Part shown: positions 1-8,550 of the stretch, one piece after another
Position numbering within the stretch: position 1 is the stretch's first letter
Layout: each line of letters starts with the position of its first letter
NCBI GenBank assembly: GCA_020629035.1
Contig: JAHDEC010000019.1
Span: 1 to 54,448 of the forward strand
Source of the DNA: Saprospiraceae bacterium
GTDB lineage: Bacteria > Bacteroidota > Bacteroidia > Chitinophagales > Saprospiraceae
Length of the DNA stretch: 54,448 bases
Reading direction: 5' to 3'
Program-made: the position numbers and the translations under genes
Notes under the pieces: generated by a model
Database searches by the model: none
Seen by the model: only the letters and a program-made list of their open reading frames with translations
What the model was told of the DNA's origin: nothing

Positions 1-53
1 TAGGACGCCAGGTTTTCATCCTGGTAGCAGGGGTTCGAATCCCCTACGGGCTA
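1..53 (+). tRNA. tRNA-Glu (UUC), 3' part only
   Basis: The window opens inside a tRNA. The anticodon stem CCAGG/CCTGG encloses the seven-base loop TTTTCAT, so the anticodon is TTC (Glu). The T arm is AGGGG-TTCGAAT-CCCCT at 29-45, followed by the 3' acceptor strand ACGGGCT (46-52) and discriminator A53. CCA is not encoded. The acceptor 5' strand and most of the D arm lie outside the window. Confidence 0.95.
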
Positions 54-58
54 CGATA

Positions 59-88
59 GAGCTCTCACATTGTGAGGGCTCTTTTTTT
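59..88 (+). terminator. Rho-independent terminator of the tRNA-Glu transcript
   Basis: A ten-pair stem (59-68 with 72-81, one G-T pair) with a three-base loop is followed directly by seven T. It sits six bases after the tRNA 3' end and must end that transcript. Confidence 0.85.
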
Positions 89-115
89 ATAGCATAGAAC
101 TAGCTGAAAGTTATC

Positions 116-580
116 CTAATCTAATATGCCATAGTAGCTCAGCATATTCTTAGTGTTTTCCAATTTCCTGGCAGCAGATAAACCGACAATTAAATAGTAG
201 ATTATAATTATTTTCACTAAAAGGCCTCTGATTACATTCCAGGGATCATCTAAGATTCCAATGAGTTGGAGTAAGATTAATAAAGATAGTCCAAGTGCTA
301 AGCCAATGGTGGGTTTCTTATAGGTAATTATGGCAGCTAGACAATACAAACCGATCGTGGCAACATTTACTGTATTTACTAAACTATCTTCGTACTGAAC
401 CATCTGAATAGCTGTTCCAATAAGTTGTAATGCAACGAGTGCCCAAAGTGCAATTTGTCCATGAAAAAATGCTTTAGTTTCTTCTTCAAGCTTCACTCTA
501 AGTTTAACAATTTCTCTGGCACTATTTAGATCTTTACTTGGACCAAATTTAATTCCCTCATCTAAAATTTCATCACTCAT
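116..580 (-). CDS. Small four-helix integral membrane protein of unknown function
   Basis: This 154-residue protein is not recognised. It has a polar N-terminus of about 40 residues (charged, with KLRVKLEEE at about 28-36), then four hydrophobic segments at roughly 42-62, 68-87, 91-108 and 116-135, and a short polar C-terminus. It is the second gene of a two-gene operon: its ATG lies four bases after the stop of the upstream 87-residue membrane protein, so the two are probably co-translated and may work together. No catalytic motif is visible. A sensor accessory or envelope protein is possible, but that is a guess. The coding assignment rests on length, membrane-type composition and tight spacing. 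Confidence 0.7.
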   Translation of the reverse strand: MSDEILDEGIKFGPSKDLNSAREIVKLRVKLEEETKAFFHGQIALWALVALQLIGTAIQMVQYEDSLVNTVNVATIGLYCLAAIITYKKPTIGLALGLSLLILLQLIGILDDPWNVIRGLLVKIIIIYYLIVGLSAARKLENTKNMLSYYGILD

Positions 581-584
581 TAAA

Positions 585-848
585 TCAGTTATTCATTGAT
601 CTAATTATCCACCTTATCAGAATAAAGGCAAAAATTAATATTCCAATCCATTCATTGCCACTTTTTTCATTGGTTTCTGCGGGTTCCTTTTTTTTAATAT
701 TTGCAACTAAAGAAGCTGAATGAATAATATTCCCAGCCTTCTCTTCACTTAAGCCCCTAGCTGTGAGGTTGGTTAAAACTTGGTCAATCGTACGATGATT
801 TTCAAGCATTTTTTTTGCTTCGTTGATAAGTACTTGGTCCTTGTCCAT
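585..848 (-). CDS. Small single-pass membrane protein of unknown function
   Basis: This 87-residue protein has a soluble, helical N-terminal part of about 60 residues and one C-terminal hydrophobic segment at about 67-83, ending in RSMNN. The N-terminal part contains the phrases IDQVLTNLTARGLSEEKAG, which resemble a small helical module of the kind that counts over alternating helices in tail-anchored bacterial proteins. I do not recognise a named family. It is the promoter-proximal gene of a two-gene operon, with four bases to the next membrane protein. Tail-anchored topology is inferred from the position of the hydrophobic stretch. Confidence 0.65.
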   Translation of the reverse strand: MDKDQVLINEAKKMLENHRTIDQVLTNLTARGLSEEKAGNIIHSASLVANIKKKEPAETNEKSGNEWIGILIFAFILIRWIIRSMNN

Positions 849-1256
849 TGATTTGATTTATTTTGGAATTATAAATAATAAATTAATCGATTATCATTAA
901 ATAACTGGCAAAACAGTACAAATGACGCTGCTATATCTTTTCCAAGGTTGGATCTCAGATATATTTGAATTCATTCTAGGTAATCACCATTTAATTCAAC
1001 GATAAATTAGTGTTTTTTTGAGGCTATCTAAATATAGCTTTTTTAGGGGAGAAATAAAAAGCAGAATAGTCTTGATACCTATATTTATAGCAAATCCATT
1101 AAATAAAATTGGCTAAAAGATTAACATTTTAAAGCTATTGTTCAACAGCTCTGAAGTCTAGTTTACCACTAAAAACAATTATATTTACCCTGATTTTTTA
1201 AGCTATAATTACTCGAACATTTAATCTTATTTGGGATTAAACAAACCTTCCATATT
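849..1256. other. Divergent intergenic region, 408 bp
   Basis: This AT-rich gap lies between the leftward small-membrane-protein operon and the rightward T9SS protein gene. It must hold both promoters, but no convincing TTG-N19-21-TAnnTTTG pair was found. No open frame of useful length, tRNA or strong hairpin was seen. Confidence 0.6.
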
Positions 1257-3737
1257 ATGAGAATATTTACACTTTCATTTTTTCTATTAATTAGCCAATT
1301 TATTTTTGCTCAAGATTTCTGCACCGACGCAATAGAATTAGAGTTAACTCAATCCTGCGATTTTATAACTTATGACAATAGTAATCTCACATCCTCTGGA
1401 ATTACTCCTTTGCCAGTTTGCGGTTCATTCAGCAATGGTGTTGATATGTGGTTTAAAATTGAAGTTTCAGAAACATCATTAATCAATATCGATATTGACG
1501 GTGTTGCCAATGGAATATCAGATATGGCCATGCAGGCTTATATTGGAGACTGCAATAATCTTTCATTATTGGTTTGTGATGATGATGATTTTAATACACT
1601 ATATCCAGTGTTAGAGTGGCCAGGCTTGCCTGGTGAAACTTACTATTTAAGAGTCTATCCATATGGAGGAACATCTCTTGGGGAATTTGCTATGTGCGCT
1701 ACTCAAACCATGATAAATGCAGACGTTGGAAATACTTGCCAAGAAAGTGTTGAGCTTGAGGTTGGTGACGATTTTTCATTTGATTTATACACCACGATTG
1801 GTCTAACTCCATCTGGGACTTTCCCGGAACCTACCTGTGGTTTTTTCAATAATGGGACTGATATTTGGTTTAAGGCAACAGTTCCATCATCAGGAATTCT
1901 AATCGCTGAGACAAGATTTACTGAAGGAGGTCTATTTGACATGGCGATGCAAGCTTACACCGGAAGCTGTGGAAATCTTTCTCTATATGATTGTGATGAT
2001 GATGGTGGATTAGGTTCACATCCAATAATAGCAGTGCGCGACCTATCACCAGGTACCGAGGTGTTTTTTAGAGTGTATGATTATGGTGGCGGCGAAGAAG
2101 GTCAATTCTATGCTTCTGCCTATACAATAGAATATGGCCCAGGTGATTTATGCACTGATCCAATAGATATCGATGTCAATACTAGTTGTATTCAAACAGT
2201 TTTTGATAATTCTGAAATGGACCCGAGTTTTGAATTTTATTCATGCATTGGAACTGGTGTTAACGATTTGTGGCTTCAGTTTGAGGTCCCTGCCAGCGGA
2301 AATGTTTTGATCGAAACATCTATGGTTAATAATGGTTTAACCGATTTATCCCTTCAAGTATTAGAAGGCGATTGTGACAACACAACAAGTCTTGCTTGTG
2401 AATTTGCGACTTTTGGTGGGATTTTTCCAGTAATACCATTGTATGATAGAACTCCCGGTGAAACGCTACTTCTTAGAATAGGTGGAAATAATGCTGAAGA
2501 AGGCGAATTTGCCATATGTTTAACAGAAATAGAACCAACAACTGGTGAAATTTGCGCTTTATCTATTGATCTTCCTGTGAATGAAGCATGTATGTTGCAA
2601 TTCCATTCAACCGAGGGCGCCCTTCCTTCCTCAAATATTGGATTTAACTGTGTTTTCTCCAACCATGCTGATTTATGGTTTAATACGAGTATACCCGCAT
2701 CTGGTAATATAGAAATTCAAACTTCGCTTGTTGCTAATGGAGTAGATGAAAGTGCGTTGGAAATATACGCTGGAGAATGTGATAATTTATTATATATCCA
2801 CTGTGCAAGTGGTAACTTAGAAGATGGCCAAACAAGTATTAGAATAGGAGGCCGAACTCCTGGTGAAGTAATTTATGTACGTTATGCAGGTACCAATAAT
2901 ATTGATGGAGAGTTTGGGATTTGTGCATTTGATCCTGAAATTCCAGTAGCAAATGTTTGCGAAGATGGATACTTTATTACACCTAAAACCAGCTGTATAG
3001 CTGATACATTTAATAATATTGGATATATAAACTCAAATCAAGGTGGACAATTTAATTGTGGATCCAATGGCATAGGAAACGATGTATGGTTTAATACTTT
3101 TATTCCTCCAAGTGGTAATTTAATAATAGAAACCGTTTTTGTAGACGGTGGTCTATTTGATATGGTTTTACAAGTGTATAACGGCGATTGCGAAAACTTA
3201 AATTACTTAGCCTGTAATGATGATTTTAACAGTGGTCATTCGAGAGTGGAATTATTAGATATGATTCCTGACGAACCTATTTACTTTAAAATAATAGAAT
3301 ACGCGTCAAATCAAGAAGGAGTTTTTGGTGTTTGTGCTTATGATGCTTCAGCCGAAGACAATGATGGTGATGGATTCTTTGCAGGTGAAGATTGTGATGA
3401 CGAAAATCCAGATATCAATCCTGATGCTGAAGAGATTGCAAACAATGGTATCGATGAAGATTGTGACGGTATGGATTTTATTTCTAGCAACGATAATCTA
3501 GATGGGTATTCAATCAATATTTATCCAAATCCTGCTTCAGAAATAATTCAAATCCAACATGATGGCAATTTTCCTTTTGATATTAGTTTATACAGTTTAA
3601 ATGGTCAAAAAATATTGAACAGACAAAATGCTGAAACAATTGATATCAGCCAGTTTAATTCAGGAGCGTACATGCTAAAGATTAGCAATCTTGAAACAGG
3701 ACACAGTCTAAACAGAATGATCCAGATTATTAACTAG
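1257..3737 (+). CDS. Secreted T9SS protein with five PPC-like repeats and a MopE-type calcium/metal motif
   Basis: This 826-residue protein is predicted to be secreted. It has a signal peptide (about 1-18, ending FAQ) and five diverged repeats of about 135 residues starting near residues 21, 159, 297, 431 and 566. Each repeat runs from a Cys-containing strand through NG..D.WF and GDC.NL to a closing GEF..C. The layout resembles the bacterial pre-peptidase C-terminal (PPC) beta-sandwich. Residues about 700-741 form an Asp-rich segment (DNDGDGFFAGEDCDDENPD, then NGIDEDCDG) like the metal-binding motif of MopE-type proteins. The last 80 residues, with YPNPASE and a closing MIQIIN, are a type A T9SS sorting domain. 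PPC-like and MopE-like are family-level readings. The protein has no catalytic domain, so binding or adhesion is more likely than enzymatic activity. A terminator follows at 3762. Confidence 0.88.
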   Translation: MRIFTLSFFLLISQFIFAQDFCTDAIELELTQSCDFITYDNSNLTSSGITPLPVCGSFSNGVDMWFKIEVSETSLINIDIDGVANGISDMAMQAYIGDCNNLSLLVCDDDDFNTLYPVLEWPGLPGETYYLRVYPYGGTSLGEFAMCATQTMINADVGNTCQESVELEVGDDFSFDLYTTIGLTPSGTFPEPTCGFFNNGTDIWFKATVPSSGILIAETRFTEGGLFDMAMQAYTGSCGNLSLYDCDDDGGLGSHPIIAVRDLSPGTEVFFRVYDYGGGEEGQFYASAYTIEYGPGDLCTDPIDIDVNTSCIQTVFDNSEMDPSFEFYSCIGTGVNDLWLQFEVPASGNVLIETSMVNNGLTDLSLQVLEGDCDNTTSLACEFATFGGIFPVIPLYDRTPGETLLLRIGGNNAEEGEFAICLTEIEPTTGEICALSIDLPVNEACMLQFHSTEGALPSSNIGFNCVFSNHADLWFNTSIPASGNIEIQTSLVANGVDESALEIYAGECDNLLYIHCASGNLEDGQTSIRIGGRTPGEVIYVRYAGTNNIDGEFGICAFDPEIPVANVCEDGYFITPKTSCIADTFNNIGYINSNQGGQFNCGSNGIGNDVWFNTFIPPSGNLIIETVFVDGGLFDMVLQVYNGDCENLNYLACNDDFNSGHSRVELLDMIPDEPIYFKIIEYASNQEGVFGVCAYDASAEDNDGDGFFAGEDCDDENPDINPDAEEIANNGIDEDCDGMDFISSNDNLDGYSINIYPNPASEIIQIQHDGNFPFDISLYSLNGQKILNRQNAETIDISQFNSGAYMLKISNLETGHSLNRMIQIIN
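1317..3353 (+). repeat. Five tandem ~405-bp protein-coding repeats
   Basis: The five PPC-like units of the T9SS protein are visible at protein level by recurring NG..D.WF, GDC.NL and GEF..C landmarks. DNA identity between units is low, so this is an old duplication and not a recombination-prone tandem repeat. Confidence 0.75.
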
Positions 3738-3761
3738 GTAAAGTTGCGACAGATAAATATT

Positions 3762-3791
3762 AAAAAGCCACCAACACCCAGGTGGCTTTTT
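3762..3791 (+). terminator. Rho-independent terminator after the T9SS protein gene
   Basis: An eleven-pair stem AAAAAGCCACC/GGTGGCTTTTT encloses an eight-base loop and ends in five T, 25 bases after the stop codon. It separates the gene from the glycosyltransferase that follows. Confidence 0.88.
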
Positions 3792-3824
3792 GAATGTTGT
3801 ACATTTAACTACTGACAATTATCT

Positions 3825-4868
3825 ATGTTGAACATTCTTTTTACGGGGAAATCGGACTTCGAATATAATCGGGTAAAAATTCTATTGGAAGGACTAAAAC
3901 AATTAGATGGGATAAAACTTGAGATTTACCCCATCAGTTCCAGAAAATCATTTGACAAGCAACTATTTCAACAACACCAAGTAGATGCTAATTTTGTTTA
4001 CATCCCTCCATTTAGACATAGAGACGTCTCCTTTATTAAAAAATACACAAACAAACCAATTGTTTTTGATCCATTAATTTCTAAGTACTTAACCAAGATT
4101 GACGACTATAATCAAGCTTGGAAAGGCCCATTAAAATATTACCTCGATAAGCGCCCATTCAAAAAATGTGATATACTATTAGCCGATACGAAAGCACACA
4201 AAAATTATTTTCATACAACTTTCTCCATTGATCAACAAAAAATAGAAGTTTTACCTATTGGAATTGATAGCAAACTTTTCTTTCCGACTAAAAAACCCAC
4301 AAGTCACCTATTTAAAGTAGGATTCTATGGTTCCTTTGTTCCGCTCCAAGGAGTTTCTAAGATTATTGAGGCAGCAAATATTTTGAAGGACCAAACAAAC
4401 ATTAAATTCGAAATTATCGGATCAGGTTACGACTTAGCAAAAGTAAATCAACTCATAAATAAGTATCAGCTAAGCAATGTGAATATGCATGGATGGCTGG
4501 AATATGATAAGTTAAATGAGGCCATAAATTCCTTTGATATATGTTTAGGAATTTTTGGTGATTCTAAAAAAGCAAGCCTAGTTATCCCTAATAAGGTTTA
4601 TCACTATGCTGGATTAAACAAAGCTGTAATAACAAGAGATAGTCCAGCTATTCGAGAAATATTTACTCACCAAAAAAATATCCACTTGATAGAAAATACT
4701 CCTCAAGCATTAGCTGACTCCATCATGCAACTCCAAGAAAGTCAGGTCTACACCCAAGAGATAGCCGAAAATGCGGGAAGTTTAATTCGTAAAAACTACA
4801 ACGCTAAGAACATTGCTCAGCAATTCGTGGATATACTACTTAGCTTTTCTAATTCCCCTAAAAAATAA
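3825..4868 (+). CDS. GT4-like glycosyltransferase
   Basis: This 347-residue cytosolic protein has the two-domain GT-B layout of family 4 glycosyltransferases. A Rossmann-like N-terminal half begins LNILFTGKSDFEYNR. The C-terminal donor-binding half starts near residue 165 (VGFYGSF.P) and continues with IIGSG and the late motif VIPNKVYHYAGLNKAVITRD. In the usual GT4 signature the second glutamate of the E-x7-E motif falls in this segment; here VYHYAG carries a histidine at the place where VYEY is common, and no acidic residue is obvious at the first position, so catalysis is not certain. It stands alone between a terminator and the convergent cphA, so its acceptor cannot be inferred. Polysaccharide or glycoprotein synthesis is the general expectation. 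Confidence 0.8.
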   Translation: MLNILFTGKSDFEYNRVKILLEGLKQLDGIKLEIYPISSRKSFDKQLFQQHQVDANFVYIPPFRHRDVSFIKKYTNKPIVFDPLISKYLTKIDDYNQAWKGPLKYYLDKRPFKKCDILLADTKAHKNYFHTTFSIDQQKIEVLPIGIDSKLFFPTKKPTSHLFKVGFYGSFVPLQGVSKIIEAANILKDQTNIKFEIIGSGYDLAKVNQLINKYQLSNVNMHGWLEYDKLNEAINSFDICLGIFGDSKKASLVIPNKVYHYAGLNKAVITRDSPAIREIFTHQKNIHLIENTPQALADSIMQLQESQVYTQEIAENAGSLIRKNYNAKNIAQQFVDILLSFSNSPKK

Positions 4869-4899
4869 ATCAAACACCCGTATTTTAACCGGGCAAAAC

Positions 4900-7551
4900 C
4901 TACATGTTTGGTATATCTGCTTTATTAAACTTGTAGAGATTATCCGATTCTTTTTCTTTAAATTCCATAACTAGCCTTAAGGCATCTGGGACTACATCAC
5001 TACATGCAGTAATCAGTGCTCCAGGTTTTGCATTTTCAATCGCATAACTAATTGCCTCCTTTTCAGATTTAAACACCTCTACCTTTTTATTGGGATCATG
5101 GGATTTAATACCTTCCATTAAGAGTCCAATTAATTCTTCTTCTGTTTTACCTCTTAAATTCTTGTCTTGACGAATGATGATTTCATCAAACATCTCTGAA
5201 GCAATCTTACCCATTTCTATGTTATCCTCATCACGCCTATCTCCTATTCCTGCAATAATACCCACCTTTGGATTACCATCTAAATTCTCAATAAACTTCT
5301 TCAAGGCAGTCATTCCAGCTGCATTATGTGCATAATCAAGTAAAACTTGGAAGTTTTCAAACTTAAAAAGATTAAGTCTTCCTGGAGTCTGAGATGGTGA
5401 AGGTATAAATGACTCCAAAGCCATTTTGATGTCTCTTAAATCAAAACCTCGAACATATCCTGTCAATACTGCTGGCAGTACATTTTGAATCATAAACCTT
5501 GCTTTCCCACCATAGGTCAAAGGCACATTTACTGCTTTAACCACCCTCATTTTCCAGTCTCCTTTACAAATAGTGATAAAACCATTTTCATAGATCGCTG
5601 ACAAACCATTATTTCTAGAATGACGTTTTATATGTTCATTATCTTCATCCATGGAAAACAAGGCAACATTACAATTTACATTCTTTCTCATGTCGTAAAC
5701 CAATTCATCATCAGCATTTAAGATGGCATAACCATCAGGTAAAACGGTCTCAGGAACCACGCCCTTTAGTCTTGCCATTTGTTCCACAGTGTTGACTCCG
5801 CGAAGTCCCAAATGATCTGGTGCAATGTTAGTTACAATTGCCACATCACAATTATGAAACCCTAAACCTGCTCTTAACAGACCACCTCTGGCTGTTTCTA
5901 ACACAGCAAAATCAATTGTAGGGTCCTTGAGCACAAACTCTGCACTGACAGGTCCTGTACAATCGCCTACATCAAGCATATGATTCTGGATGTAGATACC
6001 ATCAGAGGTGGTGTAGCCCACTTTTAAGCCCATCATTTTAACCATGTGAGCTATTAATCGAGTGGTCGTAGTTTTGCCGTTAGTTCCCGTAACAGCAACA
6101 ATAGGAATTCTTGAAGTTGATCCAGGAGGGAACAACATATCGACCACATTTGCAGCTACATTTCTAGGAAGACCTTCTGTTGGAGCTAAATGCATTCTAA
6201 ATCCGGGTCCAGCATTGACCTCCAAAACCGCACCTCCTGTGTCTCTGATTGGTTTTGAGATATCTGAAGTCATTACATCAATACCACAAATATTAAGACC
6301 TATTACTCTGGCAATACGTTCAGCCATAAATATGTTTTCAGGATGCACTATATCTGTAACATCTTTGGCGGTTCCTCCAGTGCTTAAGTTGGCCGTTTCT
6401 TTAAGATTTAATATTTCTTCTTTTGCCAATATTGTTTCCAGTGTATAATTCTTGCTCTTCAGAATGTTCTCGGTCATCTCATTGATCTTAATCATAGTCA
6501 ATACTTTTTCATGACCATAACCACGCCTAGGATCTTTATTTACCTCATCTACCAGTTCTTGAATCGTCGATTTCCCATCTCCTACGACATGGGCTGGAGT
6601 ACGTAATGCTGCAGCTACAAGCTTATAATCTATAACTAACAAGCGGTAGTCGTCTCCTGTAATGTACTTTTCAACGATCACTGAACGAGATATTTCTTTG
6701 GCAGCCTTGAAGCCTTCTAAAGCTTCTTCCCAATTTTGAATATTTATGGTAATACCCCTACCATGATTACCATTGATTGGTTTAATGACTAAGGGATACT
6801 TTACATAATCTACTGCATCTCTTAGTCCTCTTTCTGTCCTGATTATTTCTCCTTTAGGCACTGCTATTTCCGCTTGACTAAGCAGATGTTTTGTGTCTTC
6901 TTTGTCACAAGCTAATTCTACTCCTATACTACTTGTATCACTGGAAACAGTTGCCTGAATTCGCTTCTGGTTCATGCCATAACCTAACTGACAAAGAGAA
7001 TATCTATTAAGTCTTATCCAAGGAATCCCTCGATTTACCGCCTCTTGAATAATAGAGCCTGTACTAGGTCCTAGACGCTCCCTTTCTCTAATCTCCCGCA
7101 TTTCTTGAATATCCTCCGATAAATCATAAGGCTTATTTTCTGAGAGCGCTCGAGCTATGCGTACTGATGCTTTTGCCGCGTATCTTCCTGCTTTCTCTTC
7201 CATGTAAGCAAAAACAACGCTGTAAACACCATGTTCACCAAATCCTCTTGTCCGACCAAAACCAACATCCATACCTGCTAAGGTTTGTATTTCCAAAGCA
7301 ATGTGTTCAATGACATGTCCCATCCAAGTTCCTTCTTCAACTCGTTGAAAAAAACCACCTGGTTCACCTACTGAGCATCTATGTTCAAACATACCAGGAA
7401 ACATCTTCTTAAGTCGTTCTAAAAACCCGTCGATTTTATTGGTTGGTTTTTCTTCATATTCTTGCAAATCAAGGGTCATGACAATTAACTTGTGTCTTCT
7501 AATTGACCAGTAATTTGGTCCGCGCATGGCTCTGATTTCTCGAATTTCCAT
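4900..7551 (-). CDS. cphA: Cyanophycin synthetase CphA
   Basis: This 883-residue enzyme makes multi-L-arginyl-poly-L-aspartate from Asp, Arg and ATP without a ribosome. All three CphA parts are visible. The N-terminal domain covers about 1-160, with GTWMGHVIEHIALEIQ at 74-89. The ATP-grasp domain covers about 215-470, with PLVIKPINGNHGRG and LEVNAGPGFRMH. The Mur-ligase-like domain starts near 483, with P-loop GTNGKTTTTR at 489-498, LETARGGLLR at 551 and LDYAHNAAG at 738. Length matches the family norm of 870-900. ATP-grasp is known to add Asp to the backbone and the Mur-like part to attach Arg. It is divergent from cphB across 114 bases and convergent with a glycosyltransferase gene. No second truncated CphA-like copy is seen in the window. 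Confidence 0.96.
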   Translation of the reverse strand: MEIREIRAMRGPNYWSIRRHKLIVMTLDLQEYEEKPTNKIDGFLERLKKMFPGMFEHRCSVGEPGGFFQRVEEGTWMGHVIEHIALEIQTLAGMDVGFGRTRGFGEHGVYSVVFAYMEEKAGRYAAKASVRIARALSENKPYDLSEDIQEMREIRERERLGPSTGSIIQEAVNRGIPWIRLNRYSLCQLGYGMNQKRIQATVSSDTSSIGVELACDKEDTKHLLSQAEIAVPKGEIIRTERGLRDAVDYVKYPLVIKPINGNHGRGITINIQNWEEALEGFKAAKEISRSVIVEKYITGDDYRLLVIDYKLVAAALRTPAHVVGDGKSTIQELVDEVNKDPRRGYGHEKVLTMIKINEMTENILKSKNYTLETILAKEEILNLKETANLSTGGTAKDVTDIVHPENIFMAERIARVIGLNICGIDVMTSDISKPIRDTGGAVLEVNAGPGFRMHLAPTEGLPRNVAANVVDMLFPPGSTSRIPIVAVTGTNGKTTTTRLIAHMVKMMGLKVGYTTSDGIYIQNHMLDVGDCTGPVSAEFVLKDPTIDFAVLETARGGLLRAGLGFHNCDVAIVTNIAPDHLGLRGVNTVEQMARLKGVVPETVLPDGYAILNADDELVYDMRKNVNCNVALFSMDEDNEHIKRHSRNNGLSAIYENGFITICKGDWKMRVVKAVNVPLTYGGKARFMIQNVLPAVLTGYVRGFDLRDIKMALESFIPSPSQTPGRLNLFKFENFQVLLDYAHNAAGMTALKKFIENLDGNPKVGIIAGIGDRRDEDNIEMGKIASEMFDEIIIRQDKNLRGKTEEELIGLLMEGIKSHDPNKKVEVFKSEKEAISYAIENAKPGALITACSDVVPDALRLVMEFKEKESDNLYKFNKADIPNM

Positions 7552-7611
7552 TTTGTTTTGTTTTTGAGCAGTCTGGTAAAAATATATGTGCTGACTAAAT
7601 ATAGCTAAACC

Positions 7612-7643
7612 TTACGAATTCACATGATTAATGATTTAATTTG
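7612..7643 (+). promoter_or_regulatory. Possible Bacteroidota-type promoter of cphB
   Basis: TTA (7612-7614), a 21-base spacer and TTAATTTG (7636-7643) approximate the TTG-N19-21-TAnnTTTG consensus. The site lies 22 bases upstream of the cphB start in the 114-base cphA-cphB gap. Both boxes have one mismatch, so the call is weak. Confidence 0.3.
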
Positions 7644-7665
7644 CACAAAATTTATAAACTAACAT

Positions 7666-8523
7666 ATGGCTTTTAAAGGTGTTTTAATTCCAGTTGGAGG
7701 GAATGAAGATAAAGGGGCTGGAGCGGCAGATGATTATTCTTTAGACTTTGTAAAAGATGGTATTCTAAGTCGGATTGTTAGAGAAAGTGGTGGCCTGGAC
7801 TCAAAAATTAAAGTCATCACTACTGCTTCACAAATACCTGTGGAAGTTGGAGAAAATTATACTAAAGCATTTGGTAGATTAGGATGTACTAATGTGCATA
7901 TTCTTGATATAAGAACTCGTGAAGACACAGAGTTAGCCGAAAACATTCAGCATATTCAAGAAGCAGATTGTATTATGATGTCAGGTGGAGATCAATCTAG
8001 GATAGTGGATATTATAGGTTCTACATCTATGCACAGACTTATTAAACATAGATTTCAAAACGAGCGTATTGTGATTGCTGGAACAAGTGCAGGTGCCATG
8101 GCAATGTCAAATGAAATGATATCTGGAGGGAGCAGTTCAGAAGCCTTAATAAAAGGATCGGTAAGAATGCGAGATGGGATGAATTTGATCCCTGGCTTAA
8201 TCATTGATTCACATTTTATACAGCGTGGGAGATTTGGTCGTCTAGCTGAGGCAGTTGCAAGACATTCTCATCTATTAGGCGTGGGACTTGCAGAAGATAC
8301 CGGAATGATCATTGAAAACTGTAATCATATAAAAGTAATTGGCTCTGGGATGGTCATCGTTTTCGACCCTGGCAGTCTAAGTCATAATAATGTAGAAATA
8401 TTACCTGAAGGTACACCTATGACTATGACCGATTTGACAGTGCATGTCTTAGCAAATGGAGATTCTTTCGTTATTGATGAACGACAAGTGGGAGTACTCC
8501 CGGTTGATGCTGAGTTTGAGTAG
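7666..8523 (+). CDS. cphB: Cyanophycinase CphB (peptidase family S51)
   Basis: This 285-residue serine exopeptidase degrades cyanophycin to beta-Asp-Arg dipeptides. The nucleophile is Ser141 in AGTSAGAMAMS. The family's other catalytic residues fall at the spacing known from the Synechocystis enzyme (Ser132, Glu150, His174): Glu159 in SSSEALIKG and His183 in DSHFIQRGRFGRL. The oxyanion/loop motif SGGDQSR is at 106-112. There is no signal peptide, so it acts in the cytoplasm on stored granules; secreted cyanophycinases such as CphE of polymer-degrading bacteria carry one. It is divergent from cphA and convergent (27-base gap) with the isoaspartyl peptidase gene that would take its product. The matched spacing makes this identification firm. 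Confidence 0.96.
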   Translation: MAFKGVLIPVGGNEDKGAGAADDYSLDFVKDGILSRIVRESGGLDSKIKVITTASQIPVEVGENYTKAFGRLGCTNVHILDIRTREDTELAENIQHIQEADCIMMSGGDQSRIVDIIGSTSMHRLIKHRFQNERIVIAGTSAGAMAMSNEMISGGSSSEALIKGSVRMRDGMNLIPGLIIDSHFIQRGRFGRLAEAVARHSHLLGVGLAEDTGMIIENCNHIKVIGSGMVIVFDPGSLSHNNVEILPEGTPMTMTDLTVHVLANGDSFVIDERQVGVLPVDAEFE

Positions 8524-8550
8524 TCGGTTTTAATCACACTTGCTCAAATG

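Noticed and set aside
1-88. tRNA-Glu 3' end as an attachment site of an integrated element
   Set aside because: No integrase, no direct repeat of the tRNA end noticed further on, and the genes after it look like ordinary chromosome.
4869-4899. Hairpin CCCG/CGGG between the glycosyltransferase and cphA as terminator
   Set aside because: The stem is only four pairs and no T tract follows directly on either strand.
6062-6448. Open frame of 128 codons on the plus strand inside cphA
   Set aside because: It is antisense to the conserved ATP-grasp and Mur-like parts of cphA, has no family likeness and a biased composition typical of a frame shadow.
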